Of a stretch of 64,000 bases of DNA, positions 34,838 through 45,097 are shown piece after piece. A model generated the notes under the pieces. It saw only the letters and a list, made by a program, of their open reading frames with translations. It was not told the origin of the DNA and did not search any database. The DNA is from Xanthobacteraceae bacterium (GTDB lineage Bacteria > Pseudomonadota > Alphaproteobacteria > Rhizobiales > Xanthobacteraceae). Within the stretch, counting starts at the first letter, position 1. The number at the start of each line of letters is the position of its first letter. The position numbers were made by a program, and so were the translations under genes. The stretch is taken from the NCBI GenBank assembly GCA_019635635.1, contig JAHBZB010000002.1:891204-955203 (forward strand), in the 5' to 3' direction.

Positions 34838-35055
34838 CGCCTTTGACGCTTTGTTCACGGAATGAGGATAGAGTTTCCGGCAGCGGCGCTCTTTCGCATT
34901 TTGCATCGCGGCGGGAACTCACCTAACGCTTCAACGGCAGCGACGCATCCGCAACGCTCAGAAACCGATTCAAGAGAAAAGCGAGTCTTTTCAAGCTGCT
35001 GAATCGCAGCGTTGAAAGCGCGATTCCGGGCTTTTTCTTAAAGCATCGATTCCGC

Positions 35056-36585
35056 CTAGCGCGGCGGAATGATCGCCCATCCGAGCCGTACCGGATCTCC
35101 CCCGCCACGCGACCACGGCAAGCGTAGCGGCGCCTCAGCAACGAAGGCAGGAAGTTTCGCGCCATAGTCCGAAGGCGGCGACAAATCAGACCCGCGGATT
35201 TCCCAGAACACGATGCCGCCCTTCTTCGCGAAATCCTCGCTCTCGATCCATGGCGAGCGCGAAAGATCGGCGTCGATCACGACATGCGGACGGTCCGCGC
35301 TCATTACAGAAATCTGCGCGGCGGTAACACGCGCACCAACGAGATACTCGAGCGGACGTCCGGTGCGCGTGCGGAAGATTTCAGTAAGCGTTCTTGCCGC
35401 CGAAAGCGCGGGCCAGTTCGCGGCGCGGTTGTCACCGAGCCATCCCGGCGAGAAGCTCGATGCGATCTGCGCGAGCGGCGGCACAAACAGAAAGATCAGC
35501 GCGATCACACCGACAATACGTTGCCTGCGAATGACAAGCCGCTCGCCACCCAGCAGCACTGCGGCGACACCGGAGAACAACAGAAGCGGCGCAAAGAATT
35601 GCGGCTTGGCTGCACGCCCGGTTGCGTAGAGCCAGAGCAACGCAAGCAATGCCGGAACGGCCGCAAGCGCGACCAGGCCCGCGCGCGGAAAAGATGCCGC
35701 AGGTTCGCGCACAAGGACTGGCGCGTTTTCCTTCGCGGCGTAAGCGGTCGCGAGAAACAGAAGCATCGCGAAACCGAAATGTCCGAGCAAAAGATCGAAG
35801 ACGAGGCGAAGCGGCGGATGCAACTCGCCGGCAGCAATGCCCGCACCCTGCCCGGCAAAAAGATTCGGCGCGCCATTTTGCCAGAGCCAGAGCAGGCGCG
35901 GTCCCGCGAAGAAGGCAAAAATGAAAATCGAAAGCGCAAAACAAAGCAGCGCGTCGAAGCGCGCGATCGCGGCGCGGCCATACGACGTTGCGAGCGTGAC
36001 GATCGCGAACAACGCCGCAAGCACGATACCCTGCGGTCCGCCGTAAAGCATCGCGCCGAGAATGATGCCGAGCGCGATCCAACCGTTCGGCTTGCGCTCG
36101 CCGACTGCGATCCACCACGCGAGTGCCGCGGCGGCGGCAAGCGGCATTTGCAACACGTCGCCGATCAGCGGATTACCCGGCAATGCGACCGGAAACACAC
36201 CGACCATGAGCATGACTGCGATCGTCGCGTGACGGTCGCCCGCGATACGCCGCGCGAAAAGAAAAACGAACCATCCCGCGAGCGCAACGCAAAGCGTGGA
36301 CACGAGACGCAACAGGAATAATGAACTCGTCACATGATAGATCGCAGCGGAAAGCCACGCGGCGAGCGGCGGCAATTCGGTGTAACCCTGCATCCACTCG
36401 CGGCCGAGTGCGAGCGCAACCGCCATCTGCGGCGGCGGCGCGGGTTCGGCGAGTTGCATCGCGATTGCCCAGATCAGCGCATGCGCGAGCAAAGCAAGCG
36501 CGAGAAAGCCCGCGGGGATCGCGCGCAGGCCTTCGACAAAAATGGATGCTTCGAGCGGCCCGGCCGCCTCGCGAATGGGACGCAT
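35056..36585 (-). CDS. GT39/ArnT-like membrane glycosyltransferase
   Basis: The 509-residue integral membrane protein has about 11-12 helices and the ArnT/PMT (glycosyltransferase family 39/83) layout. The first extracytoplasmic loop follows the first helix and holds Y-ELPPLAAWLSA. GNPLIGDVLQMPLAAAAALAW follows and a soluble C-terminal part (about 410-509) ends LGWAIIPPR. Such enzymes move sugars from polyprenyl phosphates onto lipid A, proteins or polysaccharide in the periplasm; the acceptor is unknown. Its ATG overlaps the rnhB stop by one base (TGATG), so the two are coupled. Confidence 0.85.
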   Translation of the reverse strand: MRPIREAAGPLEASIFVEGLRAIPAGFLALALLAHALIWAIAMQLAEPAPPPQMAVALALGREWMQGYTELPPLAAWLSAAIYHVTSSLFLLRLVSTLCVALAGWFVFLFARRIAGDRHATIAVMLMVGVFPVALPGNPLIGDVLQMPLAAAAALAWWIAVGERKPNGWIALGIILGAMLYGGPQGIVLAALFAIVTLATSYGRAAIARFDALLCFALSIFIFAFFAGPRLLWLWQNGAPNLFAGQGAGIAAGELHPPLRLVFDLLLGHFGFAMLLFLATAYAAKENAPVLVREPAASFPRAGLVALAAVPALLALLWLYATGRAAKPQFFAPLLLFSGVAAVLLGGERLVIRRQRIVGVIALIFLFVPPLAQIASSFSPGWLGDNRAANWPALSAARTLTEIFRTRTGRPLEYLVGARVTAAQISVMSADRPHVVIDADLSRSPWIESEDFAKKGGIVFWEIRGSDLSPPSDYGAKLPAFVAEAPLRLPWSRGGGDPVRLGWAIIPPR

Positions 36586-37247
36586 CAAACTTCGCCGGCG
36601 AGAACGTCGGCTTGCGGTGCTGCCGTGCCGCGCAAACACGCGCGCACGGGAGCAAACGAGTTACGGTGATGGATCGTGGGCCCGTGCGCTTGCAGCCGTT
36701 CCCAGTGCAGACTCGTGCCGTAGCCTTTGTGTTTCTCGAAGCCGTATTCGGGATGCGCGAGACCGAGCTGCATCATCAGGCGGTCGCGCGTGACCTTCGC
36801 GACGATGGAGGCGGCCGCGATAGAGGCGACGATGCCGTCGCCGCCGATCACGGCCTTGACCTCGCATTGCAATGACAGACTGTCGCGGCCATCGACGAAG
36901 ACGAGCTGCGGCACGCGCGGCAGCGCGCAGACCGCCTGCGCCAAGGCCCAGAGGCTCGCGCGCAGAATATTGTCGCGGTCGATCCGCGCGGGCGGCGCGA
37001 CGGTGACCGCGACTTCCGCAGTCGCGCAAATCTTCTCGAACAGGATTTCGCGCTCTTGCGCGTCGAGCATCTTGGAGTCGTCGAGCCCCTTGGGCACGCG
37101 CGCCGGGTCGAGAATCACGGCGGCCGCGACCACCGGGCCCGCGAGCGGACCACGGCCCGCTTCGTCGCAACCGGCAACCGGCAGCAAGCCCTTGCGCATT
37201 GCATTGGCTTCGCGGGCGAAGGTCGGTCCACGGCGCGCAAGAATCAT
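36585..37247 (-). CDS. rnhB: Ribonuclease HII
   Basis: The 220-residue enzyme nicks RNA in RNA-DNA hybrids and at single ribonucleotides in DNA. The catalytic acidic cluster is visible: [19 protein letters not shown] (D and E), VFVDGRD (D), and DRLMMQLG (D) after [32 protein letters not shown] is the family C-terminal block. I chose the ATG at 37247 ([10 protein letters not shown]); an extension to 37295 is possible but unlikely. Confidence 0.96.
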   Translation of the reverse strand: MILARRGPTFAREANAMRKGLLPVAGCDEAGRGPLAGPVVAAAVILDPARVPKGLDDSKMLDAQEREILFEKICATAEVAVTVAPPARIDRDNILRASLWALAQAVCALPRVPQLVFVDGRDSLSLQCEVKAVIGGDGIVASIAAASIVAKVTRDRLMMQLGLAHPEYGFEKHKGYGTSLHWERLQAHGPTIHHRNSFAPVRACLRGTAAPQADVLAGEV

Positions 37248-37420
37248 GTCAGGAACTTTACAGGGCGCAGGAAATGTCCGGATGCGCCGGACCATGCCAT
37301 GCGAATCCGGCTCCTGCTACTAATGAGAGCGCCGATTTGCGACAAACTCACAGGTCGGCCACAATCGCGGTCACTAAATAAGGTTGAGGCGGGCAGCGCC
37401 CGCGGGCGGAGGCAAGGAAG

Positions 37421-38341
37421 ATGCGTTGGGACGATTTCCGGCAGAGCGAAAATGTCGAGGACCGCACCGGTGACGGTCCGCTGGCGGGGCCTGGCTTTCC
37501 GCTGCCCACCGGGCGCGGCGGCTTCGGCATCGGCACCCTCATCGTTCTCGGCCTGATCGCCTGGGCGGTCGGCATCGATCCGCGTGTCATTCTGTCCGGC
37601 ATCGAGATGACGCAAGGGCCCTCCGGCTACGAGCAACGCATTCCGAACCAGCCTTCGGTCCAGAAGAAGGGCGCGCCGAACAACGAACTCGGCCGTTTCG
37701 TCGCGGGCGTGCTCGGCTCGACCGAAGATCGCTGGGCTGAGATTTTCGCGGAATCCGGCGCGCGCTATCGCGCGCCCCGGCTCGTGGTGTTCAGCCGCGC
37801 GACCAATTCGGCCTGCGGCTATGCGCAGTCGGCGATGGGGCCGTTCTATTGCCCGCCGGAACAGGCGGTCTATCTCGACACCTCGTTCTTCCAGGACCTG
37901 CAGCGCAAGCTAAATGCCTGCCCGGCCGGCTCCAAGACCTGCGAATTTTCGCAGGCCTACGTGATTGCGCATGAAGTCGGCCATCATGTGCAGAACCTGC
38001 TCGGCATCCTGCCGAAAGTGAACCAGGCGCAACGCGGCGCGAGCCCGCGCGAGCGCAACGCGTTGCAGGTCCGCGTCGAGTTGCAGGCGGATTGCTTTGC
38101 CGGCGTCTGGGCCAACCGCCAGCAGAAGAAGAAAGAATTTCTCGATCCGGGCGACGTCGACGCGGCACTCCAGACCGCGACCGCAATCGGCGACGATACG
38201 CTGCAGCGGCGCTCGCAGGGCGTAGTGGTGCCCGACTCCTTCACGCACGGCTCGGCGGCGCAGCGCAAACGCTGGTTCCAGACCGGCTTCCAGTCCGGCG
38301 ACCTCAATAGCTGCAATACGTTCTCGTCGAACGCGATCTAG
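37421..38341 (+). CDS. YpfJ-type putative neutral zinc metalloprotease
   Basis: The 306-residue protein starts MRWDDFRQSENVEDRTGDG, the YpfJ family signature. One membrane helix follows (about residues 38-55: IGTLIVLGLIAWAVGI). The zinc site is HEVGH (184-188) in AYVIAHEVGHHVQNLLG, with ELQADCFAGVWA as the downstream third-ligand region. The C-terminus ends RWFQTGFQSGDLNSCNTFS, as in the family. The physiological substrate is unknown. Confidence 0.93.
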   Translation: MRWDDFRQSENVEDRTGDGPLAGPGFPLPTGRGGFGIGTLIVLGLIAWAVGIDPRVILSGIEMTQGPSGYEQRIPNQPSVQKKGAPNNELGRFVAGVLGSTEDRWAEIFAESGARYRAPRLVVFSRATNSACGYAQSAMGPFYCPPEQAVYLDTSFFQDLQRKLNACPAGSKTCEFSQAYVIAHEVGHHVQNLLGILPKVNQAQRGASPRERNALQVRVELQADCFAGVWANRQQKKKEFLDPGDVDAALQTATAIGDDTLQRRSQGVVVPDSFTHGSAAQRKRWFQTGFQSGDLNSCNTFSSNAI

Positions 38342-38352
38342 CCGGGCCGGCC

Positions 38353-38898
38353 GTGGAGGAAAAGCCGTTCGTCCCGATCAGCTTCGCAGTGCTGACCATA
38401 TCGGACACGCGGCAGCTCGCTGAAGACAAGTCCGGCGCGCTGCTTGCCGAACGTATCGAAGCGGCAGGCCATAAACTCGCCGCGCGCGCGATCGTCAAAG
38501 ACGACGTGCGCGCGATCCGCACCAAGGTGCGCGGCTGGATCAGGGACAGGAAGATCGACGCGGTGATCACCACCGGGGGCACCGGCTTCACGGGCCGCGA
38601 CGTGACGCCCGAAGCGGTCGAGCCTTTATTCGAGAAGCGGATGGACGGCTTCTCGATCGTGTTCCACCGCGTGTCCTACGAGAAGATAAAGTCCTCGACG
38701 ATCCAGAGCCGCGCAACGGCCGGGGTCGCGAATTCGACCTACATTTTCTGCGTGCCGGGCTCACCCGGCGCCTGCCGCGACGCATGGGACGAAATTCTCG
38801 TCCATCAGTTCGATCTTCGTCACAAGCCCTGCAACTTCGTTGAGATCATGCCGCGGCTTGACGAGCATCTGAAACGGACAAAGGTCCGGAAGAAGTAG
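38353..38898 (+). CDS. moaB: Molybdenum cofactor biosynthesis protein MoaB
   Basis: The 181-residue protein belongs to the MoaB/MogA fold that binds molybdopterin (related enzymes adenylylate it before molybdate insertion). ISDTR and ITTGGTGFTGRDVTPEAV contain the conserved GGTG nucleotide/MPT loop; VFCVPGSPGA-like FCVPGSPGACRDAW follows. It begins with GTG at 38353, 11 bp past the metalloprotease gene. No other moa genes are nearby. Confidence 0.93.
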   Translation: MEEKPFVPISFAVLTISDTRQLAEDKSGALLAERIEAAGHKLAARAIVKDDVRAIRTKVRGWIRDRKIDAVITTGGTGFTGRDVTPEAVEPLFEKRMDGFSIVFHRVSYEKIKSSTIQSRATAGVANSTYIFCVPGSPGACRDAWDEILVHQFDLRHKPCNFVEIMPRLDEHLKRTKVRKK

Positions 38899-38920
38899 CG
38901 CGGTTGGCCTGCTTGTTAGC

Positions 38921-38993
38921 CTCATCCTGAGAGCGCGAGCAAAGCGAGCGCGTCTTGAGCCGCGCGACTTCGTCGCGCTTCTCACCGTGAGGG
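38921..38993. repeat. Degenerate palindromic repeat between moaB and ndh
   Basis: The element starts ctcatcctgag and ends ctcaccgtgagg, with an inner perfect hairpin gcgcgac-ttc-gtcgcgc (38962-38978). It resembles the second common class of rhizobial intergenic palindromes and is distinct from the tcattccgg class. It occupies most of the gap before ndh. Confidence 0.6.
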
Positions 38994-39000
38994 CCAACGC

Positions 39001-40242
39001 ATGACGAAACCGAAAGTCGTCATCATCGGCGCGGGGTTCGGCGGGCTGGAAGCGGCGCGGGCACTGCGCAAAGCAGACGCCGAAATCACGGTCATCGACC
39101 GGCACAACCACCATACCTTCCAGCCGCTGCTCTATCAGGTCGCGACCGCGACGATTTCTCCGGCCGACATCGCCTGGCCGGTGCGCAGCATTCTGCGCCG
39201 CCAGGAGAACGCGAGCGTAATGCTCGGCACGGTCCGCGCGATCGACCCCAAGGCGCGCATCGTCGAGGCCGATACGATCAGCCTGCCCTATGACTATCTC
39301 GTGATCGCGACCGGGGTCACGCATTCCTATTTCGGCCATGACGACTGGCAGAACAGCGCGCCGGGCCTGAAGACGCTGACCGACGCCACCAAAATCCGCA
39401 GCCGTGTGCTCTTGTCCTTCGAGCGCGCCGAGCTCGCGCAGAACGAAGACGACCGCAAACGCCTGCTCACGTTTGTTATCGTCGGCGGCGGGCCGACCGG
39501 CGTGGAAATGGCAGGTGCAATTGCGGAAATCGCGCGACAGACATTGCGCTTCGACTTCCGTCACATCGACCCGCGCGCGGCGCGCATTCTGCTGATCGAG
39601 GCGGGGCCGCGCATCCTACCCGCTTTCCCCGAAGACCTTTCTGCTTACGCCGAGAAGTCGCTTCGCAAGATGGGCGTCGAGGTGATGACCTCGACCGTCG
39701 TGACGGATGTGGAGCGCGATCACGTCATGCTCGGCGAACGCAGAATCGATTCCGAGGCGATCATCTGGGCCGCAGGCGTGAAGGCTTCTGCCGCCGCGAA
39801 CTGGCTCGACGCGGAAGCCGACCGCGCCGGAAGAATAAAGGTCGGCGGCGACCTTTCGGTGCCGGGACATCCGGAAATCTTCGCGGTCGGCGACACCGCC
39901 ACGCTCGCGACCCCGATTCCCGGCATCGCACCCGCCGCGAAGCAGATGGGGAAATATGCCGGACAGGTGATTGCCGCTCGGATCGCGGGCAGTGCCCCGC
40001 CCCCGCCCTTCGTTTACCGGCATGCCGGCGATCTTGCGACCATCGGCCGGAAATCGGCCGTGGTGAAATTGAATAAACTGAAACTGACCGGATTCACCGG
40101 CTGGTTATTCTGGTCGGTCGCGCATATTTATTTCCTGATCGGAATCCGCAACCGTCTGATGGTCGCGATGACCTGGCTCTGGAACTACCTCACTTATCAG
40201 CGCGGCGCGCGGCTGATTACCCGTGACGACCGGCCCGGGTAA
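39001..40242 (+). CDS. ndh: Type II NADH dehydrogenase
   Basis: The 413-residue flavoprotein oxidises NADH and reduces quinone without pumping protons. The FAD site is VVIIGAGFGGLEAARAL near the start; the NADH site is VIVGGGPTGVEMAGAIAE around residue 160; AVGDTATL binds the flavin ribityl region. The C-terminus has an amphipathic/membrane anchor (LTGFTGWLFWSVAHIYFLIG). Paired with the bd-type oxidase elsewhere in the window it could form a non-coupled respiratory branch. Confidence 0.95.
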   Translation: MTKPKVVIIGAGFGGLEAARALRKADAEITVIDRHNHHTFQPLLYQVATATISPADIAWPVRSILRRQENASVMLGTVRAIDPKARIVEADTISLPYDYLVIATGVTHSYFGHDDWQNSAPGLKTLTDATKIRSRVLLSFERAELAQNEDDRKRLLTFVIVGGGPTGVEMAGAIAEIARQTLRFDFRHIDPRAARILLIEAGPRILPAFPEDLSAYAEKSLRKMGVEVMTSTVVTDVERDHVMLGERRIDSEAIIWAAGVKASAAANWLDAEADRAGRIKVGGDLSVPGHPEIFAVGDTATLATPIPGIAPAAKQMGKYAGQVIAARIAGSAPPPPFVYRHAGDLATIGRKSAVVKLNKLKLTGFTGWLFWSVAHIYFLIGIRNRLMVAMTWLWNYLTYQRGARLITRDDRPG

Positions 40243-40308
40243 ACCGCGGAACCAATCGGCTGCCCGCGACTTTACCATAGCTGGGGTCAAAAAAAGTGGA
40301 GCGCAAGA

Positions 40309-40899
40309 ATGCAAGTTCCTCTCGAGATTTCCTATCACAACATCGACAAGTCGGAGACCGCGGAGGACACGATCCGGTCGCATGTCGCCGATCTCGAAGA
40401 AATTTACGACCGTATTACTTCATGCCGCGTGCGGGTGGACCAGCGCGCGAAAAACGAAAGCCGCTCGATCCCGCCGGTGGTGCGGATAGAACTGCGCATT
40501 CCCGGTCACAAGAACATCGTGGTCGCGCACGAGCCGGATCATCTGTTGCGTAAATACCAGTCGCCCGATCTCTACAATGCGATCAACGAGGCGTTCCGGA
40601 TCGCGGAGGAGCGCCTTCAGGAATTGAAGGAAATGCGCGCACCCGCCACGCGCGCAGCGGCCGCGGCCGGCGAAGTGCAGTTTCTCGGTCAGGTCGCCGA
40701 AATCTATCCGTTGCAGGACTATGGCTACCTGCTGAACAAGGACGGCGCGCTGCTTTACTTCCACCGCAATTCGATCCTGTCCGGCAACTTCGACTATCTG
40801 GTGCGGGGCTCCGAGGCCTATTACGTGGAAGAGAACGGTGACACCGGGCCACTCGCCAGGAAGGTCTGGGTGAAGGAGACCGCGCACAGGGCAGCCTGA
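40309..40899 (+). CDS. HPF/RaiA-like ribosome-associated domain fused to a cold-shock-like domain
   Basis: The 196-residue protein has two parts. Residues 1-105 resemble the HPF/RaiA (sigma-54 modulation) fold: VPLEISYHNIDKSETAEDTI, then a basic strand VVRIELRIPGHKNIVV and the helix DLYNAINEAFRIAEERLQEL. Residues 112-192 resemble a cold-shock OB domain: GEVQFLGQVAEIYPLQDYGY, LLYFHRNSIL and the ending GPLARKVWV. HPF proteins bind the 30S decoding region and CSDs bind RNA, so a ribosome-hibernation or RNA-related role is inferred. AGxxGG-like spacing to the ATG is modest. Confidence 0.85.
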   Translation: MQVPLEISYHNIDKSETAEDTIRSHVADLEEIYDRITSCRVRVDQRAKNESRSIPPVVRIELRIPGHKNIVVAHEPDHLLRKYQSPDLYNAINEAFRIAEERLQELKEMRAPATRAAAAAGEVQFLGQVAEIYPLQDYGYLLNKDGALLYFHRNSILSGNFDYLVRGSEAYYVEENGDTGPLARKVWVKETAHRAA

Positions 40900-40935
40900 G
40901 CGCACTGTCGAACTGCTAGAGGCCGCTCTTGCGAA

Positions 40936-41856
40936 TTATCGGAGCTTAAGCTCCCAGATCTCGCCGACGAGTTTCTTCCCGAAATCCGTGTGCGGCTTGG
41001 TGCCGGTCAGCGCGAACCCCGCTTTCGCATACAGTTTTCGCGCGGCGAGAAGTTCGCTCTGCGTCCAGAGCACTATTTTTTCGTAGCCGCATTTTTTCGC
41101 GAAGCTCACGCATTCCTGCAAGAGCTTCTGTGCAACTCCTCTGCCGCGCGCCCATGGCTCCAGAAACATGAGCCGCAGTTTCGCGGTTTTCGCGTCTTCC
41201 CGCACCAGACAGACCGAGCCCGCCGGCACCCCATTCAACTCCGCGATCCAGCAGCGCTCATATTTCGGCTGATAGTTTTTCAGGAAGTTCGCACAGATGT
41301 CCGCGACCAGCGCCTCGAATTGCGGGCCGTAGCCGTACTCGGCGTCATAAAGCGAGCCGTGGCGCATGGTGATCCAGCCCATGTCGCCGGCGCGATGCGT
41401 GCGTAGCAGAACTTTGTTTCCAGCTTCCGCGCCGGTAAGCGCCGCGACGATCTTCATGCCGTCGAGCAGTTGCGCCTGCGCGGGGAGCTGCAAAGTTCCG
41501 ATCATCGCGCCGACACTTTCGCGCGAACGCGCCTCGAGCGGCGCATAGGCCGAATAGCCGAGGCGCGTCAGCGAAACCAGAACGCTCCTGCGGTCGCCCG
41601 CGGAACTGCTTCGCGAAATCAGTTTCGCTTTGGCGAAACGCTCCAGCATGCGGCTCAGGTAGCCGGCGTCGAGGCCGAGCTTGGACGCGATCTCGCTCGC
41701 GGTCTGTTCGCCTTCGGAAAGTTCGTGCAGCACACGCGCTTCGGTCAGCGAATAAGGCGTATCGAGGAAACCTTCGTCGAGCACACCGAGCGTGCGGGTA
41801 TAGGCGCGGTTGAAGCGGCGGACTTCGTCGATATTAGCGCGGCTGACCTTCGGCAT
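40936..41856 (-). CDS. MarR-type regulator fused to GNAT acetyltransferase
   Basis: The 306-residue protein has a winged-helix MarR half (about 1-145; EARVLHELSEGEQTASEIAS, then GLDAGYLSRMLERF as the recognition-helix region and RRSVLVSLTRLG as the wing). The GNAT half (about 155-306) carries the acetyl-CoA loop WARGRGVAQKLLQECVSFAK and KIVLWTQSELLAARKLYAKA. This domain fusion is widespread in rhizobia and actinobacteria. Effector and target are unknown. Confidence 0.93.
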   Translation of the reverse strand: MPKVSRANIDEVRRFNRAYTRTLGVLDEGFLDTPYSLTEARVLHELSEGEQTASEIASKLGLDAGYLSRMLERFAKAKLISRSSSAGDRRSVLVSLTRLGYSAYAPLEARSRESVGAMIGTLQLPAQAQLLDGMKIVAALTGAEAGNKVLLRTHRAGDMGWITMRHGSLYDAEYGYGPQFEALVADICANFLKNYQPKYERCWIAELNGVPAGSVCLVREDAKTAKLRLMFLEPWARGRGVAQKLLQECVSFAKKCGYEKIVLWTQSELLAARKLYAKAGFALTGTKPHTDFGKKLVGEIWELKLR

Positions 41857-41891
41857 CTGCCGAGGTTCGGACAGATGTTTGACTGAGTCAA

Positions 41892-42485
41892 CTATTCTTC
41901 CGGGTCGGCCAGAAGCACCCGGGAGCGCAGCTTCACGATCCGCATGCGGCCGAGTTTGGCGATCAAGCGCTTATGCGCGTTCTCGCCTTTCTGGTGACCG
42001 CCGAGCTTTTGATAAAGCAGCTTCGAAATCAGCAGGCCCTGCTCGGCGCGCGGGCGGCCGGTGAGCGTAAGCCGCGCCCGCGCAGTGGCCTCGGCAAGCC
42101 GCGGTGTCAAACCGAAGCCCTCAAAAGCGAGCCGGAAGGTCGCCGCGCGGCGGTCGGCGTGACCTACGCGGCCGACGGTGTCGAGAAATTTCCGTACCTC
42201 ACGGATCCAGCCTTCTTCTAGAATCCCGCCGGGATCGAGAAACAGAAGCCACTCGCCGCGCGCGGCGGCACGTGCGCCTTCGCGCAGGCGCAGACCGAGG
42301 TCTTTCTCGCCCTTGATGAAAATGCAGCCGGCGGCGTCGGCCACCGCCTCGGTCTCGTCGCTTGAACCGCCGTCGGCCAGCACTACATCGCGGACAATGC
42401 CGGCCGCCGCACCCGAGACTAGCGCGGCCAGCGTCGGAACGATCTCGCGCTCCGAATCAAGCGTGGGAATCACGACGCTGATCAA
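41892..42485 (-). CDS. Small family 2 glycosyltransferase
   Basis: The 197-residue GT-A protein has SVVIPTLDSEREIVPTLAAL at the start, the nucleotide-sugar region VVLADGGSSDETEAVAD, and a short acceptor part. The usual DxD position reads FLDPGG, a form seen in TIGR04283-like enzymes. The product may act on lipids or small acceptors; this is not decidable. It ends just upstream of the MarR-GNAT gene in the same direction. Confidence 0.85.
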   Translation of the reverse strand: MISVVIPTLDSEREIVPTLAALVSGAAAGIVRDVVLADGGSSDETEAVADAAGCIFIKGEKDLGLRLREGARAAARGEWLLFLDPGGILEEGWIREVRKFLDTVGRVGHADRRAATFRLAFEGFGLTPRLAEATARARLTLTGRPRAEQGLLISKLLYQKLGGHQKGENAHKRLIAKLGRMRIVKLRSRVLLADPEE

Positions 42486-42648
42486 ATGAACTTCGCGCCC
42501 CCAGCGCGGTTATCCGAGTGACCGCGTTGTTACCGGCGTCCCCCAGTCACCTCAAGAGTTCGGTTTGGCGGAACTTTCGGCACTATATCTTGTTCTTGTT
42601 TTGTTCTCATTTCGAGACTAGGATTTCTTTCCATCGGGAGCAAAGGCC

Positions 42649-43815
42649 GTGGACGACAGATTCGACACCGAACGCGAATACGAGATTGATCGCAGCGAGG
42701 CCGAGTTCGCGCCGGAAAGCGCGGACGGCCTGCTTTCGACCACGGTCGGTGGCGACCGCCGCCGCGGTCGTGGTGCGGTCTCGAATACGAGCGGCCGCTA
42801 TGAGCCTTCGGCGCGCATCCCGTTCGACGATGGCTGGCAGTCGCTCGACGAATTGCCGCCGTTCAAGACGGTCGAGCGCGAGGAGCGCGCGCGCAAGATC
42901 ATCAGCCGCAACCAGTCGCCCGATCTCGGCTTCGACCGCTCGATCAATCCCTATCGCGGCTGCGAGCACGGCTGCATCTATTGCTTCGCGCGGCCGACAC
43001 ATGCCTATCACGGCATGTCGGCGGGACTCGATTTCGAAAGCCAGTTGTTCGTAAAGCCGGACGCGCCGGAGCTGCTACGCAAGGAACTGGCGGCGGCGAG
43101 TTACACCCCACGCACGATCGCGATGGGCACCAACACCGACCCCTATCAGCCGATCGAGCGCAAATGGAAGCTCACGCGCCGCATCCTCGAAGTGCTGCGC
43201 GACGCCAACCATCCGGTCGGCATCGTCACGAAATCGATCCTGGTGTTGCGCGATCTCGATATTCTTTCGGAGATGGCGTCAAAAGGCCTCGCCAAGGTCG
43301 CGCTCTCGGTTACGACGCTCGACCCGAAACTCGCCCGCGCCATGGAGCCGCGCGCCTCCACGCCTGCGAAGCGGCTTGAGGCGATCCGCGCGCTTTCGCG
43401 CGCCGGCGTGCCGACGGCGATCATGACGGCACCCATCGTGCCCGCGATCAACGATTCCGAAATCGAGCGGCTCTTGGACGCCGGTGCCGCGAACGGCGCG
43501 GTGGAAGCCGGTTTCGTGATGCTGAAGATGCCGTTCGAGATCAAGGACCTGTTTCGCGAATGGCTGCGCGAGCATTTCCCGGACAAGGAAAAGCACGTGA
43601 TCTCGCTAATCCGCGACATCCACGGCGGCAAGGATTACGACTCGACCTGGGGCGTGCGGCAGACCGGGACCGGCCCCTACGCCTGGTCGATCGGGCGGCG
43701 CTTCGAGCTTGCCTGCAACAAGCTCGGTCTTAACCGGCGCAGCTATCGGCTGACCACCGCGCTGTTCAGAAAGCCTGCGATGAAGGGCGACCAGATGGAT
43801 CTGTTCGCGGCGTAA
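42649..43815 (+). CDS. PA0069-family radical SAM protein
   Basis: The 388-residue protein has the radical SAM cluster motif C105-x3-C109-x2-C112 in RGCEHGCIYCFARPTHAYHG, and MGTNTDPYQPIERKWKLTR, which mark the PA0069/SplB-like family. The reaction is unknown; relation to spore photoproduct lyase suggests DNA or nucleotide chemistry but this is only by family. The start is GTG at 42649 with GGGAG 9 bp upstream. The N-terminal ~90 residues are charged and variable. Confidence 0.92.
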   Translation: MDDRFDTEREYEIDRSEAEFAPESADGLLSTTVGGDRRRGRGAVSNTSGRYEPSARIPFDDGWQSLDELPPFKTVEREERARKIISRNQSPDLGFDRSINPYRGCEHGCIYCFARPTHAYHGMSAGLDFESQLFVKPDAPELLRKELAAASYTPRTIAMGTNTDPYQPIERKWKLTRRILEVLRDANHPVGIVTKSILVLRDLDILSEMASKGLAKVALSVTTLDPKLARAMEPRASTPAKRLEAIRALSRAGVPTAIMTAPIVPAINDSEIERLLDAGAANGAVEAGFVMLKMPFEIKDLFREWLREHFPDKEKHVISLIRDIHGGKDYDSTWGVRQTGTGPYAWSIGRRFELACNKLGLNRRSYRLTTALFRKPAMKGDQMDLFAA

Positions 43816-43894
43816 TTCCCGCTTTCGCAGGGATAGCCGGAGGCAAATCCCTAACAGCCGTTAACGCTCTGCATTTACTGCGTTTTTACCGTGA

Positions 43895-45094
<1,200 letters not shown>

Positions 45095-45097
45095 CTC

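Noticed and set aside
34838-35055. Possible CydX-like small subunit after cydB
   Set aside because: The only short frame opening here lacks the Trp-rich membrane helix of CydX. The gap holds only an imperfect inverted repeat.
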